Below, in pieces: positions 9,837 to 17,929 of a stretch of 52,115 nucleotides of DNA (position 1 is the stretch's first letter; each line of letters opens with the position of its first letter). A model generated the notes under the pieces. That model did no database searches and was not told the DNA's origin. It saw only the letters and a list, made by a program, of their open reading frames with translations. A program made the translations under genes and the position numbers. This DNA is from a virus, in IMG/VR virus record IMGVR_UViG_3300034175_000039, positions 1 to 52,115 of that record. One strand, given 5' to 3'.

Positions 9837-9986
9837 ATGACTAAAAAAGAGAAACAAGAGCAAGCGAAAATCGACGCTTTAACCGAGCAAGCACCGCTGA
9901 CCGAAGACCGCGCATTGATAGAAATGTTATTTTTAAACGATCAAAGCGGCGGGGTCAAAACCCTCAAGGTGAAAAACCATGACTGA
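9837..9986 (+). CDS. Small charged hypothetical protein (49 aa)
   Basis: ATG 9837 follows AGAAGGAATTAATTG, a good ribosome site nine bases upstream. The 49-aa product is highly charged (MTKKEKQEQAK...) and predicted helical, without membrane segments. It ends eight bases inside the endolysin gene, so the two are probably translated together. Function not recognised. Confidence 0.7.
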   Translation: MTKKEKQEQAKIDALTEQAPLTEDRALIEMLFLNDQSGGVKTLKVKNHD

Positions 9987-10671
9987 CCGCTTGACAATCG
10001 CCGGTTTGCAAAGGTTCTTGGGCGTTGCCGACGATGACGTGTTTGGACCGCGCACGATGAACGCGATGTTCGCAAAGCTATCGAACAAGAAAGCGCCCGC
10101 ACTGACCAAGGCGGATTTCATGGTTGCGGCAACGCGGCTTGGCGTCCCGGTCGGTCACATTCGCGGCGTCCGTAAGATCGAAGCGCCACGCGGCCCATAC
10201 GATGATGATGGCCGTCCATCCATCCTTTATGAGCGTCACAAGTTTCGCAACAACACCGTCCCCAAAGGGCGGTTCAACAGCACGCATCCGGCCCTGTCCG
10301 GCCCGCCGTATGGACCGGGCGGCTACGGCGCGTTTGGGGCGCAGTACGGCAAGCTAGCGGCGGCATGCGCTCTTGATCCCGAAGCGGCCTTTCGGGCGTG
10401 CTCATGGGGCGCATTTCAGGTGCTAGGCGAGAACGCGGTGGCGCTTGGCTATGCGTCGGCGGTGGACATGGCGCTAACGCTCGTCACGGGCGAAGCGGCG
10501 CACCTTGAAACGTTCGTCCGATACGTCGAAACGAACAATTTGATCGATAAATTTCGTGCTTGCCGACCAAACGACGCCAAATCGTGTCAACCGTTTGTTG
10601 CGGGCTATAACGGACCCGGTTACAAGACCTTCAAATATGATACGAAGCTAGCAGCGGCGATTGCTGGTTAG
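9979..10671 (+). CDS. Endolysin, N-acetylmuramidase family (PF11860-like)
   Basis: A 230-aa protein. An N-terminal helical region (residues 1-40, with the repeat-like DDDVFGPRTMNAM) resembles a peptidoglycan-binding domain. The rest matches the N-acetylmuramidase family, with GVRKIEAPRGPYD (Glu68 the expected catalytic acid), SILYERHKF, and CSWGAFQVLGEN near residues 141-152. It would cleave glycan strands of peptidoglycan at lysis. No signal peptide or SAR segment is evident, so it needs a holin. Membrane proteins and spanins follow. Confidence 0.88.
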   Translation: MTDRLTIAGLQRFLGVADDDVFGPRTMNAMFAKLSNKKAPALTKADFMVAATRLGVPVGHIRGVRKIEAPRGPYDDDGRPSILYERHKFRNNTVPKGRFNSTHPALSGPPYGPGGYGAFGAQYGKLAAACALDPEAAFRACSWGAFQVLGENAVALGYASAVDMALTLVTGEAAHLETFVRYVETNNLIDKFRACRPNDAKSCQPFVAGYNGPGYKTFKYDTKLAAAIAG

Positions 10672-10693
10672 CTAGGTCAGCGGAGCGCCGGGC

Positions 10694-11134
10694 ATGAAAG
10701 AATTGACAGATATCTTTCAAACATTCACGCCCGGCGCTTATGGTATTTGGACGGGCGTCCTTATGTTTGTTGGTTGGTGGTTAAAAGAATGGCGCGAAAC
10801 CCGTAAGCTTTCTTTGGATGACCGCAACGCCCGTCGTGAGGGTTACGCCAAACAAGTGACGATGTTGATGGCCGAAAATCGCGCGCTTGGTGTGGACCTC
10901 GCGACGCTGCGTTTACAACATGATCAATACCGTCAAGCGCATGTCGCCGAAGCGGAACAGCTTCGCCATGACATCGTCCGGCTTGAAGATCGCATCACCG
11001 GTTTTCGTCGCACGTTCGCACAACTTGAAATCTCGCTGTCGCGGTTCATTGCACGTCTGGCGCTTGGGGAACCGCCGACACCCGAAAGCATCGCGACGTT
11101 GACCGCGATCTTGGACAAGGTGAAGGCGGACTAG
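10694..11134 (+). CDS. Membrane-anchored coiled-coil lysis-cassette protein
   Basis: A 146-aa protein with one membrane segment (about residues 16-30, YGIWTGVLMFVGWWL), then charged helices (residues 35-115) with heptad-like Leu spacing. This topology fits a spanin-like or antiholin-like lysis protein. It lies between endolysin and holin candidate. Because a better Rz/Rz1 pair exists downstream, an antiholin or accessory role is possible. Confidence 0.55.
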   Translation: MKELTDIFQTFTPGAYGIWTGVLMFVGWWLKEWRETRKLSLDDRNARREGYAKQVTMLMAENRALGVDLATLRLQHDQYRQAHVAEAEQLRHDIVRLEDRITGFRRTFAQLEISLSRFIARLALGEPPTPESIATLTAILDKVKAD

Positions 11135-11135
11135 G

Positions 11136-11501
11136 ATGGCCGGTGTTCCAAACCCTGATCGCTTTCGTAACGCTCTTGCGTTTGCATTGATCATCGCGTT
11201 TATCGCAATGGTCCCGATGTTTTTATTCAAGCCTCTGCCGACCGAAAACAAAGAAATCATCGTTTACATGGTCGGTCAGCTAAGCGGTATGGCAACGACC
11301 GCTCTTGGCTTTTACTTCGTCACCAAAGCCGGTCAAGATGCGCTTGATACCAAGCGCGCGGACAATACCGGAAAACTCGCCGATGCGGTTGTTGCAGCCG
11401 CCAATGCGACGCCGGGCAATGACGGCGCTGTCAAAGCCGCCGACGAAGTTGCCGATGCGGCGGTTGATCGTGCTGACCAAATTAAAGGAGAACAAAGATG
11501 A
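11136..11501 (+). CDS. Putative holin
   Basis: A 121-aa protein with two membrane segments (about residues 13-33 and 43-63) and a hydrophilic Ala/Asp-rich C-terminal tail. Such two-span proteins next to an endolysin usually act as holins, releasing the muramidase to the periplasm. It starts one base after the preceding stop and overlaps the next gene by ATGA. Confidence 0.65.
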   Translation: MAGVPNPDRFRNALAFALIIAFIAMVPMFLFKPLPTENKEIIVYMVGQLSGMATTALGFYFVTKAGQDALDTKRADNTGKLADAVVAAANATPGNDGAVKAADEVADAAVDRADQIKGEQR

Positions 11502-11866
11502 TTCCATTATTTCTGATCAAGCTTGTTGGTGAACGCGCCGCAAAGCCGGTGTTCTTCGCGTTCATTGTTGCGTTCATTGCGGTCGTGTCCTTTACGCTCG
11601 CCAAATGCACGGGCGGCGATGACACGGCAGAACTTCAAGCCGAACAAACGACACGTTCCGGCGATGCAATCGCTAATGCAGCGGAAAACGCGGTTGAAGT
11701 AGTGACCAAAAGTGCCGCAACTGATCAGACAATCGACCGTTCCACCGCCGTCGCACAAAAGGAAATCGACAATGCGCAAACTCCCCTTGCTGTTCGTAAT
11801 GCTGTCCTTGACGGCGTGTGCAAGCAAAAAAGCCATCGTAACGATCCCGCCTGCGCGCTGCGCTGA
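11498..11866 (+). CDS. Inner-membrane spanin subunit (Rz-like)
   Basis: A 122-aa protein with one N-terminal membrane segment (about residues 17-35) followed by a periplasmic helical domain, the topology of an i-spanin. The next gene, a lipoprotein, starts inside its 3' end in another frame, the hallmark of Rz/Rz1 pairs. Together they would bridge inner and outer membranes and cause fusion at lysis. Identified by topology and arrangement; family similarity was not tested. Confidence 0.75.
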   Translation: MIPLFLIKLVGERAAKPVFFAFIVAFIAVVSFTLAKCTGGDDTAELQAEQTTRSGDAIANAAENAVEVVTKSAATDQTIDRSTAVAQKEIDNAQTPLAVRNAVLDGVCKQKSHRNDPACALR

Positions 11867-12104
11867 TCTAATCCCCAAGCCATGGGCGGACGGAGTAGAA
11901 GCGACGCCGGTGCCCAACGACGCGCCGGTGACGCCTGGCGTGCCGCTGACCAACGCCGTCATCGCTGCGATCATCGGACCATGGGCGAGTGCTTATGTCG
12001 GCATGTCCGGTCAGCTTGAAAAGGCGAATGGTCGCACCGCCGATACCATCGGGATCGTCGCCACGTGCGAACGTATGGTTAACGAAGCCCGGCCGCGCGA
12101 TTAG
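11772..12104 (+). CDS. Outer-membrane spanin lipoprotein (Rz1-like)
   Basis: ATG 11772 has a ribosome site (AAGGAAATCGAC) and gives a 110-aa protein starting MRKLPLLFVMLSLTACASKK. The lipobox LTAC puts the lipidated Cys at residue 16, and Pro is enriched in the mature part. The gene overlaps the Rz-like gene by 95 bp in the +1 frame. A longer upstream frame would destroy the signal peptide and is rejected. This supports a Gram-negative host. Confidence 0.85.
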   Translation: MRKLPLLFVMLSLTACASKKAIVTIPPARCADLIPKPWADGVEATPVPNDAPVTPGVPLTNAVIAAIIGPWASAYVGMSGQLEKANGRTADTIGIVATCERMVNEARPRD

Positions 12105-12119
12105 TGCGCGGGCCGGGCT
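12086..12119. terminator. Bidirectional hairpin terminator candidate
   Basis: AGCCCGGCCGCGC and GCGCGGGCCGGGCT form a very GC-rich stem with one bulge and a seven-base loop. It contains the stop codon of the Rz1-like gene and lies between convergent transcription units (late + strand and replication - strand). There is no U-tract, so it may act with a factor or only as an RNA stabiliser. Confidence 0.55.
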
Positions 12120-12124
12120 AGCGG

Positions 12125-12376
12125 CTAGTCGTTGTCATCGTCCGGCGCGTAACATTCGCCTTCGCAGTCCGCGTCACCACAATGCGCGCATTCGGTGTCC
12201 GAACGAATCGTTACGACTTCCGCGATATCAACCCACATGGGATCATCTTGACGGCTCACGGTTTGAACCTGAATGCCCCGATGACCGTCAAGGACAGATA
12301 AAACGACAAACGAACCGTCACGGTGCTTGAGCGTCAACGTGTCACCGTCGTTTATGTCATTATGTGTGAAAGGCAT
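12125..12376 (-). CDS. Small conserved-type phage protein with CxxC motifs
   Basis: An 83-aa protein, ATG 12376 preceded by GGAG nine bases upstream. The N-terminal 50 residues look like a small beta-barrel (GDTLTLKHRDGSFVVLSV). The C-terminus has CAHC and CEGEC, a possible zinc-binding pair, and an acidic end DDDND. A promoter of the repeated family lies directly upstream. Function not recognised. Confidence 0.75.
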   Translation of the reverse strand: MPFTHNDINDGDTLTLKHRDGSFVVLSVLDGHRGIQVQTVSRQDDPMWVDIAEVVTIRSDTECAHCGDADCEGECYAPDDDND

Positions 12377-12406
12377 GTTCGTCGCTCCGTCATGGTCAAT
12401 GTGATT

Positions 12407-12435
12407 GGAATAACGGTCATAGCGATGGTTGTCAA
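12407..12435 (-). promoter_or_regulatory. Promoter of the repeated TTGAC-N17 family (P1)
   Basis: On the minus strand TTGACA, 17-nt spacer, TATTCC. The spacer ACCATCGCTATGACCGT shares the ACCAT-N4-ATGACC core with other members. The TGA inside TTGACA is the stop codon of the polymerase gene. It would drive the 83-aa gene at 12125-12376. Confidence 0.75.
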
Positions 12436-14471
12436 CCGATAATCAGTTTTTTCGCTTCCGCGATGTAATAATCATAATTCAGATTATCGAAACGAAATGA
12501 CCGCGCGTCATTGCATTCGGCAATCTGCCAACCGGCTTGAATGGCGGTCGTTACGTTGTCGTATTTGGTCTTTGCCTTGGTGCAAACTCGTTCATCCCAT
12601 TGACCATGGGTTTCCGCCATAACGCGGTCGTATTCAGCCTTGGTGACGCGCGGTGCGCGCTTCCACTGACCGATGGCGTGGCCAGCGGGCGGCGGGCTTA
12701 CCTTGACCATGGGAGCGCCGTTCAGCGCCACATAGTAACGCGTGGTGCTTTGGATCGGCACGCCGCCTAGATACAGCTTGGACGCCCGGTCCACCTTAGC
12801 GCGACACATGAAATCGAACGGGTCGCTGTGCGCCCGGATATAGGCGGCCGGATCGATACCGTGGATCATCGCGGCGTTGGCAGCACGAACCGATACGATG
12901 TTTCCAAGGTCTTTATACCAACATGGCGGTGATGCCTTGGAAATGCTTTCCGCATAGTTGAACGGGTCCGGGTGCCAATACGCGCCCTTTTGCTTATAGG
13001 ACGGCGGTTCGTTCTGACCGGGTGGCGTGACCGGCTCTGCGATGTAATTGTTTACGTCCCTAATCCACATACGGTTGTAATCGGCATCTTCCAACTTCAA
13101 GCAACTGAACGCTTCCCATTGTCGGCAAATCGCGGCAGCTTGCGGTTCGTGATCACGATGAATGCGATACGTGATGCCGTCCGTATTCGCTTGGATCAAC
13201 TGTATGGTTGGCACAGCTAGCAACCATTCCGCCAACATGCATATCAACAATTGCCCGTTGATCGGAATGGTCATCGCGTACTTGGGATCGTAAAAGATAC
13301 TGAACTTGTTGTTTGACTGCCCCCATGGTCCGTTATTGGCAAGCTTGTACGTTCCGTTCCATGTAGTGCCTTTTGGATACTCTTTACGCTTCGCCTTAAT
13401 TTGCGGATAGGCTAGGCGGAAAGCGTCACCAAGGTGTTCCGGTGCCAGTTGGTTAGCAATCGCGATGCTTGGATATAGCGCCTCAACATCAATATCGCGG
13501 ATGATCCAATCACCGGACGCAATAAACCGCTGCGACGTAACGGACGCATGAACGCCACCGGTGCCAAAATAGAAATCAAGCCCGCCAACGTTGGCGACTA
13601 GATCAGTGAACACGCCTTTGGTTTTAATAGGTGCGTCCGGATCATCCAAGTCGTCTGGCGTCAGCACTTGCTGTTTCATGAATTCTAGGACGCGTTGGAA
13701 TTCCGGGTTACTGAATTGTATGTATGGAAAGATGATATCTGCTAACGCGATGCGATAACGTGGCGATTGCCGCTTTACCTTACGTCCGGTGCTGCGATCA
13801 TAGCAGACGGCATCGCCTAGCAAATGTTCGAACATTTGCGCGCCAATTTTCACGTCGCTAAAATTCAACGCCTGAATGCCGAATTGTTCGATCAACTCTA
13901 TGCGCAAATTGATCGCGTCCATACTGCAAAACGCAAAGCGTTTCGTTTCCTGAACGTCATGACAATTGTACGGGATCAAATCTTGGTCAACTTGAAGTTG
14001 TGAAAGATTGGTGCCGAATTCAATTGGACTGTCCACAACGGTTGGTGAACGCATATTAATTTGCAAAGCCTTAAGACTTGTCATCTTGGCTTTGTTATCG
14101 AAATGATGGATTTTGAATAGATCGATTTGCGGCGCAAAACGGTCACGATCCCAAATGGTATGACCGAACTTGTCAACGCTGCGAAGAATGGTCATCGCTT
14201 TTTCGTATATCTGTTCGACGCTCGCGAGCGGATTGTGATATAAGAAATGGACAACCGGATAATCAAAGTGAAGGCTGTTGAAACCAATCATCGGGACTTG
14301 CGTTTGTTGAAGATAGTTAAACCATGTCATCAACATTTGACGATCATCGCGATAGTGCGAGATTTCCCACGTCGTCCGCGTGTCGCTGTGCAATAACTCC
14401 GCCGTCAACGTAAAGGCGTTGGGCAGTGTTTCAATGTCGTAAACTACCGCATGATGTAGCGATAAAGTCAC
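12432..14471 (-). CDS. Family B DNA polymerase with 3'-5' exonuclease
   Basis: A 679-aa replicative polymerase with a GTG start. Exonuclease motifs: D12-I-E14 (Exo I), N65-SLHF-D70 (Exo II) and Y168-NCH-D172 (Exo III). Polymerase motifs: GGVHAS near 306, motif A D328-VEALYPSI, motif B K376-LANNGPWG and motif C N429-T-D431-G. Motif C has Asn where most family B enzymes have Asp (DTD), while the second Asp is kept. The C-terminal 130 residues end in a region containing WDERVCTKAKTKYD, a motif echoed in the protein at 17023. It heads a replication operon with ssDNA-binding and nuclease genes. Family B is clear from the LYPSI motif. Confidence 0.9.
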   Translation of the reverse strand: MTLSLHHAVVYDIETLPNAFTLTAELLHSDTRTTWEISHYRDDRQMLMTWFNYLQQTQVPMIGFNSLHFDYPVVHFLYHNPLASVEQIYEKAMTILRSVDKFGHTIWDRDRFAPQIDLFKIHHFDNKAKMTSLKALQINMRSPTVVDSPIEFGTNLSQLQVDQDLIPYNCHDVQETKRFAFCSMDAINLRIELIEQFGIQALNFSDVKIGAQMFEHLLGDAVCYDRSTGRKVKRQSPRYRIALADIIFPYIQFSNPEFQRVLEFMKQQVLTPDDLDDPDAPIKTKGVFTDLVANVGGLDFYFGTGGVHASVTSQRFIASGDWIIRDIDVEALYPSIAIANQLAPEHLGDAFRLAYPQIKAKRKEYPKGTTWNGTYKLANNGPWGQSNNKFSIFYDPKYAMTIPINGQLLICMLAEWLLAVPTIQLIQANTDGITYRIHRDHEPQAAAICRQWEAFSCLKLEDADYNRMWIRDVNNYIAEPVTPPGQNEPPSYKQKGAYWHPDPFNYAESISKASPPCWYKDLGNIVSVRAANAAMIHGIDPAAYIRAHSDPFDFMCRAKVDRASKLYLGGVPIQSTTRYYVALNGAPMVKVSPPPAGHAIGQWKRAPRVTKAEYDRVMAETHGQWDERVCTKAKTKYDNVTTAIQAGWQIAECNDARSFRFDNLNYDYYIAEAKKLIIG

Positions 14472-14486
14472 GCGGTAGTTTCCCGA

Positions 14487-14723
14487 TTAACGTTCGTTCG
14501 GCGACGTGCCATTTGCGGCGGCGAGGATCGCCGGGGCCAATTCCTTAAGGGGTGTGTTCGGCCTTTTGATAAATTCCGGTTCCGCGCCCTTCATGATCGC
14601 TTGCGCCAAAATCAAGCCGTTCGCCATGCCTTGCAGATAGTCGTCAGCAAGAGCGTTGCCAGGCTGGATCGCAACATTGGTCACATCGTCCAACGCCTTA
14701 AGCTTCGTTTCCATGTCAACCAT
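14487..14723 (-). CDS. Small replication-operon protein, unknown function
   Basis: A 78-aa protein. ATG 14723 is placed after GAGAGGAT, a good ribosome site; a longer frame to 14741 is less likely. Helical composition with LPLK and AILAAANG near the C-terminus and no membrane segment. It lies between the ssDNA-binding protein and polymerase genes in the same direction, so a role in replication is possible. Not recognised. Confidence 0.65.
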   Translation of the reverse strand: MVDMETKLKALDDVTNVAIQPGNALADDYLQGMANGLILAQAIMKGAEPEFIKRPNTPLKELAPAILAAANGTSPNER

Positions 14724-14737
14724 GTCGTTCGATCCTC

Positions 14738-14854
14738 TCAATATGGAATGCAGTCGTCAAGATCGTCACCGAACACGCCGGTGACTTTGGTCCCGCCCAT
14801 TCGGCACGGTTCACCGTTAAGTGAACCGCACCGAATACAGGCGGTATTATCGCG
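14738..14854 (-). other. Coding-like +1-frame extension of the DUF2815-like gene
   Basis: Immediately after the stop of the 14847-15884 gene, the +1 frame stays open for 38 residues. They contain a C-x2-C-x7-C pattern (CIRCGSLNGEPC) and end GDDLDDCIPY before a stop at 14738. There is no upstream ATG, GTG or TTG in that frame. The only Met start would be at 14800, giving 20 aa. The two frames join at a C5 run (14854-14858). Either a +1 frameshift makes a longer ssDNA-binding protein with a zinc-knuckle-like tail, or the assembly has a homopolymer error. It fills a 105-bp gap otherwise without a gene. Confidence 0.5.
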
Positions 14855-15884
14855 GGGGCATCATTCCCGGCATTCCCGGTTGCGTCGTCGGTGGTGCCAT
14901 CATGCCGGGCTGTGCGGCCAATGGGGCTGGCATCCCCGCGTTCGCGACGAAATCATGCGCGGGCGGCGGGAGCATCGCCGGTGGCGGCGCTATAGGCGCT
15001 GGCGTCCAAGCCGCGCCGTTCCACCACATTTCTGCGCCGGTCGTTGGATCGCGACCGACATGCGACGGGTCTGATGGGCGTTGCGGCCCGACCGGCGCTA
15101 CGGGCGGCGAAAGCATCGCCGGTGGTGCCATCATGGCGGGCTGTACGGCCATAGGCGGTTGACCGGGCTGCGCCATGCCCGGTTGAGCCATCATGCCCGG
15201 CTGTGCAGCCATGGGAGCCGCGCCAGCGCCCATGCCGGGCATACCGGGTGCGCCGGGCGCTTGGACCGGGGTTGCGCTCGCACCGGCTGGCAGTTGGTGC
15301 TGTGCGCCCTTGAAGATGGCCATGGGATCGATCGCACCTTGCGACTGAATTTCCGTCCCGTAACCGACGAATTCGATACCAAGCGGGTTGATATAAAGAC
15401 CGGGCGTGTGCGTCCGATCAACCGGTACGTTCGCCTTGATATTCAGACCGCACACAACGTAATCACCGCACTTGACCGCATCGCCGGGCAATTGGTCGTA
15501 CTTGCCACCGTTCAGCTTGAACAACGGCGGTGCCATCAATTCGCTACTGATAGCGAGAACGTAGCAACCGGCGTAACCTTCGCGAAGATTGAACGGCTTG
15601 CCTTGGTCATCGATACCGTCGCCATCCTGATACTTCCAAGAGAACTTGGGCGGCGTGCCATTGGGGAACACCGTTGCCGCCTCTTGCGCCATCGCTGGCC
15701 AAATGGCGGCTTGAAATTCCGCCTTGGGAAACGCAACGCCAAGTGACCACTGTTGCACCGGTTGACCGTCCTTTAGGACGACTTCATTTGCACCGGTTGA
15801 CGGGTTCTTGCGCGTCTTGTTCTTGCTCTTGGTCGGGTGCCCCCAAACGATGCGCCCAACCGGGGTTGCGATTTCAATTGCCAT
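14847..15884 (-). CDS. DUF2815-like single-stranded DNA-binding protein
   Basis: A 345-aa protein with ATG 15884 after AGAAAGGATTACACTA. The N-terminal 190 residues (VGRIVWGHPTKSK, FSWKYQDGDG, YVVCGLNIKANV, PGLYINPLGIEFVGYG) match the pattern of phage DUF2815 proteins, gp2.5-like ssDNA-binding proteins with an OB fold. Residues about 195-345 are a low-complexity Pro/Met/Gly/Ala tail, unlike the short acidic tail of typical phage SSBs, with one WWNGAAWTP segment inside. It lies next to DUF2800 and polymerase genes, as in many phage replication modules. Confidence 0.8.
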   Translation of the reverse strand: MAIEIATPVGRIVWGHPTKSKNKTRKNPSTGANEVVLKDGQPVQQWSLGVAFPKAEFQAAIWPAMAQEAATVFPNGTPPKFSWKYQDGDGIDDQGKPFNLREGYAGCYVLAISSELMAPPLFKLNGGKYDQLPGDAVKCGDYVVCGLNIKANVPVDRTHTPGLYINPLGIEFVGYGTEIQSQGAIDPMAIFKGAQHQLPAGASATPVQAPGAPGMPGMGAGAAPMAAQPGMMAQPGMAQPGQPPMAVQPAMMAPPAMLSPPVAPVGPQRPSDPSHVGRDPTTGAEMWWNGAAWTPAPIAPPPAMLPPPAHDFVANAGMPAPLAAQPGMMAPPTTQPGMPGMMPPR

Positions 15885-15898
15885 TAGTGTAATCCTTT

Positions 15899-16984
15899 CT
15901 ACTTCTTCAACACACGTTTTGCACGTTGATCCGCTGTAACACGAATTAGCTTTATGCCGGTTTGTGGACGTTCGGTCAAAGCGTCCAAAACGGCTTGCGA
16001 TCCACCGCGCCGCTTGAATTCAGCCGGGGTTATATGCGAGGGTTTAACGCAATCGATCTTACTGGCCATAGTCAACAACCGCGCGTCAAGACCCGGTTTC
16101 CAACGCGTATTCGCGTATTGGTTTTCCATCGCGTAATTATCGATGACCGCGCCGTTGCGTAGCCGGTGCGCTGCCATTTCTTCTAAGGCGTTCAACTGCG
16201 CTTCAAGCGTTGCCTTGGCGGTTCGAACAACGTCTAGTTCGTACGATAAGGCCGCATCGGGCAATTGATCGTTAAACGCAATGGCAGTCGCATCAATAGC
16301 ATTCATGCGCGCTTTTGTTGCAGCGGGGCAAGATGCGAGCGCGTGGCACCGCCGACACCAACCAAGCCCGGTGCGCAATTCATCGGACGGATTGGTTAAC
16401 GTTGCGTTTATGCGAGCGTAAAGACCGATTAGCGTTGCGTAATCGATAGTCCAAGAGCGGTGTTTCCCGTCCGGGTGATGTGGGCGTGGTTGGTGGATTG
16501 TCATAACGATCATATCGGGTTGAACGCTACGCGTGATGCAATAGCCAATGGCATGCCATATCAGCGTCCAATGCATTTCAGGATCAACCAACGACCAACC
16601 GTATTTCAGGTCGTCCACTCGTAAGACGCTGTTACCGGGTTCGTCCGACGCGATATATTTGATGTGATCAGCCCGCCCGCCAACGCGCCATGCGTCCGTT
16701 CCAAAACTTGTATCAACTTGCATTTCGCCGCAATCTAACGCGGACAAATAGTTATCGACATGTTCCGCCATTTCGGCGGTCATATAGAAACCGTTGCAAG
16801 CTGGCGTGTTGATTAATGAGTGGATCGGAACGCCGTTGAATGCTTGCTGCGCCATCCAATCGGCGGCGGTGCCTTCGTTACGGGCCGTTGGATCAACATC
16901 AACAGCCGGGAAAGCTGGCGACATTAGACGACTTCCATTGCATTCCATTAACCGTGGCAAATTATCAGCAATGACCGTCAACAT
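15899..16984 (-). CDS. DUF2800-like PD-(D/E)XK nuclease (RecB/Cas4-like)
   Basis: A 361-aa protein. It has the GRADHIKY and VDDLKYG blocks of the PD-(D/E)XK nuclease core (Asp and Lys of the D...DxK centre) and a later WCRRCHALASC cluster like the Fe-S cysteines of RecB/Cas4/AddB enzymes. DUF2800 proteins are regularly encoded beside DUF2815 and a DNA polymerase, as here. It probably processes DNA ends during replication or recombination. The C-terminal 60 residues are basic, ending RAKRVLKK. Confidence 0.82.
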   Translation of the reverse strand: MLTVIADNLPRLMECNGSRLMSPAFPAVDVDPTARNEGTAADWMAQQAFNGVPIHSLINTPACNGFYMTAEMAEHVDNYLSALDCGEMQVDTSFGTDAWRVGGRADHIKYIASDEPGNSVLRVDDLKYGWSLVDPEMHWTLIWHAIGYCITRSVQPDMIVMTIHQPRPHHPDGKHRSWTIDYATLIGLYARINATLTNPSDELRTGLGWCRRCHALASCPAATKARMNAIDATAIAFNDQLPDAALSYELDVVRTAKATLEAQLNALEEMAAHRLRNGAVIDNYAMENQYANTRWKPGLDARLLTMASKIDCVKPSHITPAEFKRRGGSQAVLDALTERPQTGIKLIRVTADQRAKRVLKK

Positions 16985-17022
16985 ATGTCGCCAGCTTTCT
17001 AGTTAGTTAAGAGGCTGGCGAG

Positions 17023-17820
17023 TTACCAACGACCATCGCGTTGCATCAACTGCGTCGCATACGTGATCATCGCCGGATTGGTTGCGATATCCGTAATTGC
17101 CGTCAGCGGTGCGACGCCTTGCGGCGCAAACGCGGTGCTGATTTCGTTGGTGATCGATGCGAGATAATCCGCATGCACCAACGGTGCGCCCGCGCCGTCA
17201 CGCTTCGTCATCTGACCGGACAAATGTTGCATGAACTGTGCGAAATCCAAAGCGCCGGTCGGCGCAGCGGGCGGCGGTGGCGGCGCGGGTTCAGGCACCG
17301 GCATAGGCGGTACAGGCATTGCGACCGGCTGCGCAACCGGCACGGGGATCGGCGGCGGGTTAAACGCAGTTGTGGCACCGTCCACCGGCAACGCCGTGGC
17401 GGCAGGTGCGACGGGCAAAGGGGGCGGCGTCATCGGTTGCATCGGCGGGATTGGCATTGCCACCGGCTGCGCAACCGGCGCGGGGATCGGCGGCGCAAGC
17501 GTCGCGCGCAATTGCGCTTCCACGGCACTGACCGTCGCTTCGTCCACGCCGCGACGCTTGCGCCACATACCGGCTTCGGTCGTCGCCTTCGTTTTCGCGT
17601 GAATGCGTTCATCCCACGGCAAACCGGATGCGTCGGTTGCGGGTGCGGCGGCATTCACGGGACCGGCGTCGTCGTCATCGCCACCGCCGTTTATGGGCAT
17701 TGCCGGCACCGGAACAGCGACGGGAACGGGCGACCGCGTGGTTGCGACGCCATCGGGAAGATTGGCTAGGACCATCGCAATTTGCGACGCGGAGCCTTTC
17801 AGCATCAATGTAATTTCCAT
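17023..17820 (-). CDS. Pro/Ala-rich replication-associated protein
   Basis: A 265-aa protein. ATG 17820 follows TTTGGAG; the longer frame from 17835 uses TTG. A short N-terminal domain (residues 1-25) is followed by Pro/Val/Ala-rich linkers flanking a conserved-looking block near residue 66 onward (LPWDERIHAKTKATTEAG, then WRKRRGVDE). The same kind of WDxRIHxxxK block occurs in many phage replication-region proteins and at the end of the polymerase here. C-terminal about 70 residues are helical. It could be a scaffold for the replisome; function unproven. Confidence 0.65.
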   Translation of the reverse strand: MEITLMLKGSASQIAMVLANLPDGVATTRSPVPVAVPVPAMPINGGGDDDDAGPVNAAAPATDASGLPWDERIHAKTKATTEAGMWRKRRGVDEATVSAVEAQLRATLAPPIPAPVAQPVAMPIPPMQPMTPPPLPVAPAATALPVDGATTAFNPPPIPVPVAQPVAMPVPPMPVPEPAPPPPPAAPTGALDFAQFMQHLSGQMTKRDGAGAPLVHADYLASITNEISTAFAPQGVAPLTAITDIATNPAMITYATQLMQRDGRW

Positions 17821-17929
17821 CGGTGTAATCTCCAAAGAGGCAGAAAATCTGCTATATTGCGATAACGAAGGGCTTGCGCGATGGCAATAGAAATTTTACA
17901 CCATGGTCAAATTAGGGGCTATCAGCATC

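Noticed and set aside
14738-14800. Independent 20-aa gene from ATG 14800
   Set aside because: No ribosome site, and the coding-like sequence with the Cys motif extends well upstream of this Met. The frameshift or indel explanation is better.
15081-15746. 221-codon open frame on the + strand
   Set aside because: Shadow of the DUF2815-like gene, with very Arg/His-rich composition and no ribosome site.
17041-17769. 242-codon open frame on the + strand
   Set aside because: It is antisense to the Pro/Ala-rich 17023 gene. Its Arg/His-rich composition is the usual shadow of GC-biased coding sequence, and it has no ribosome site.
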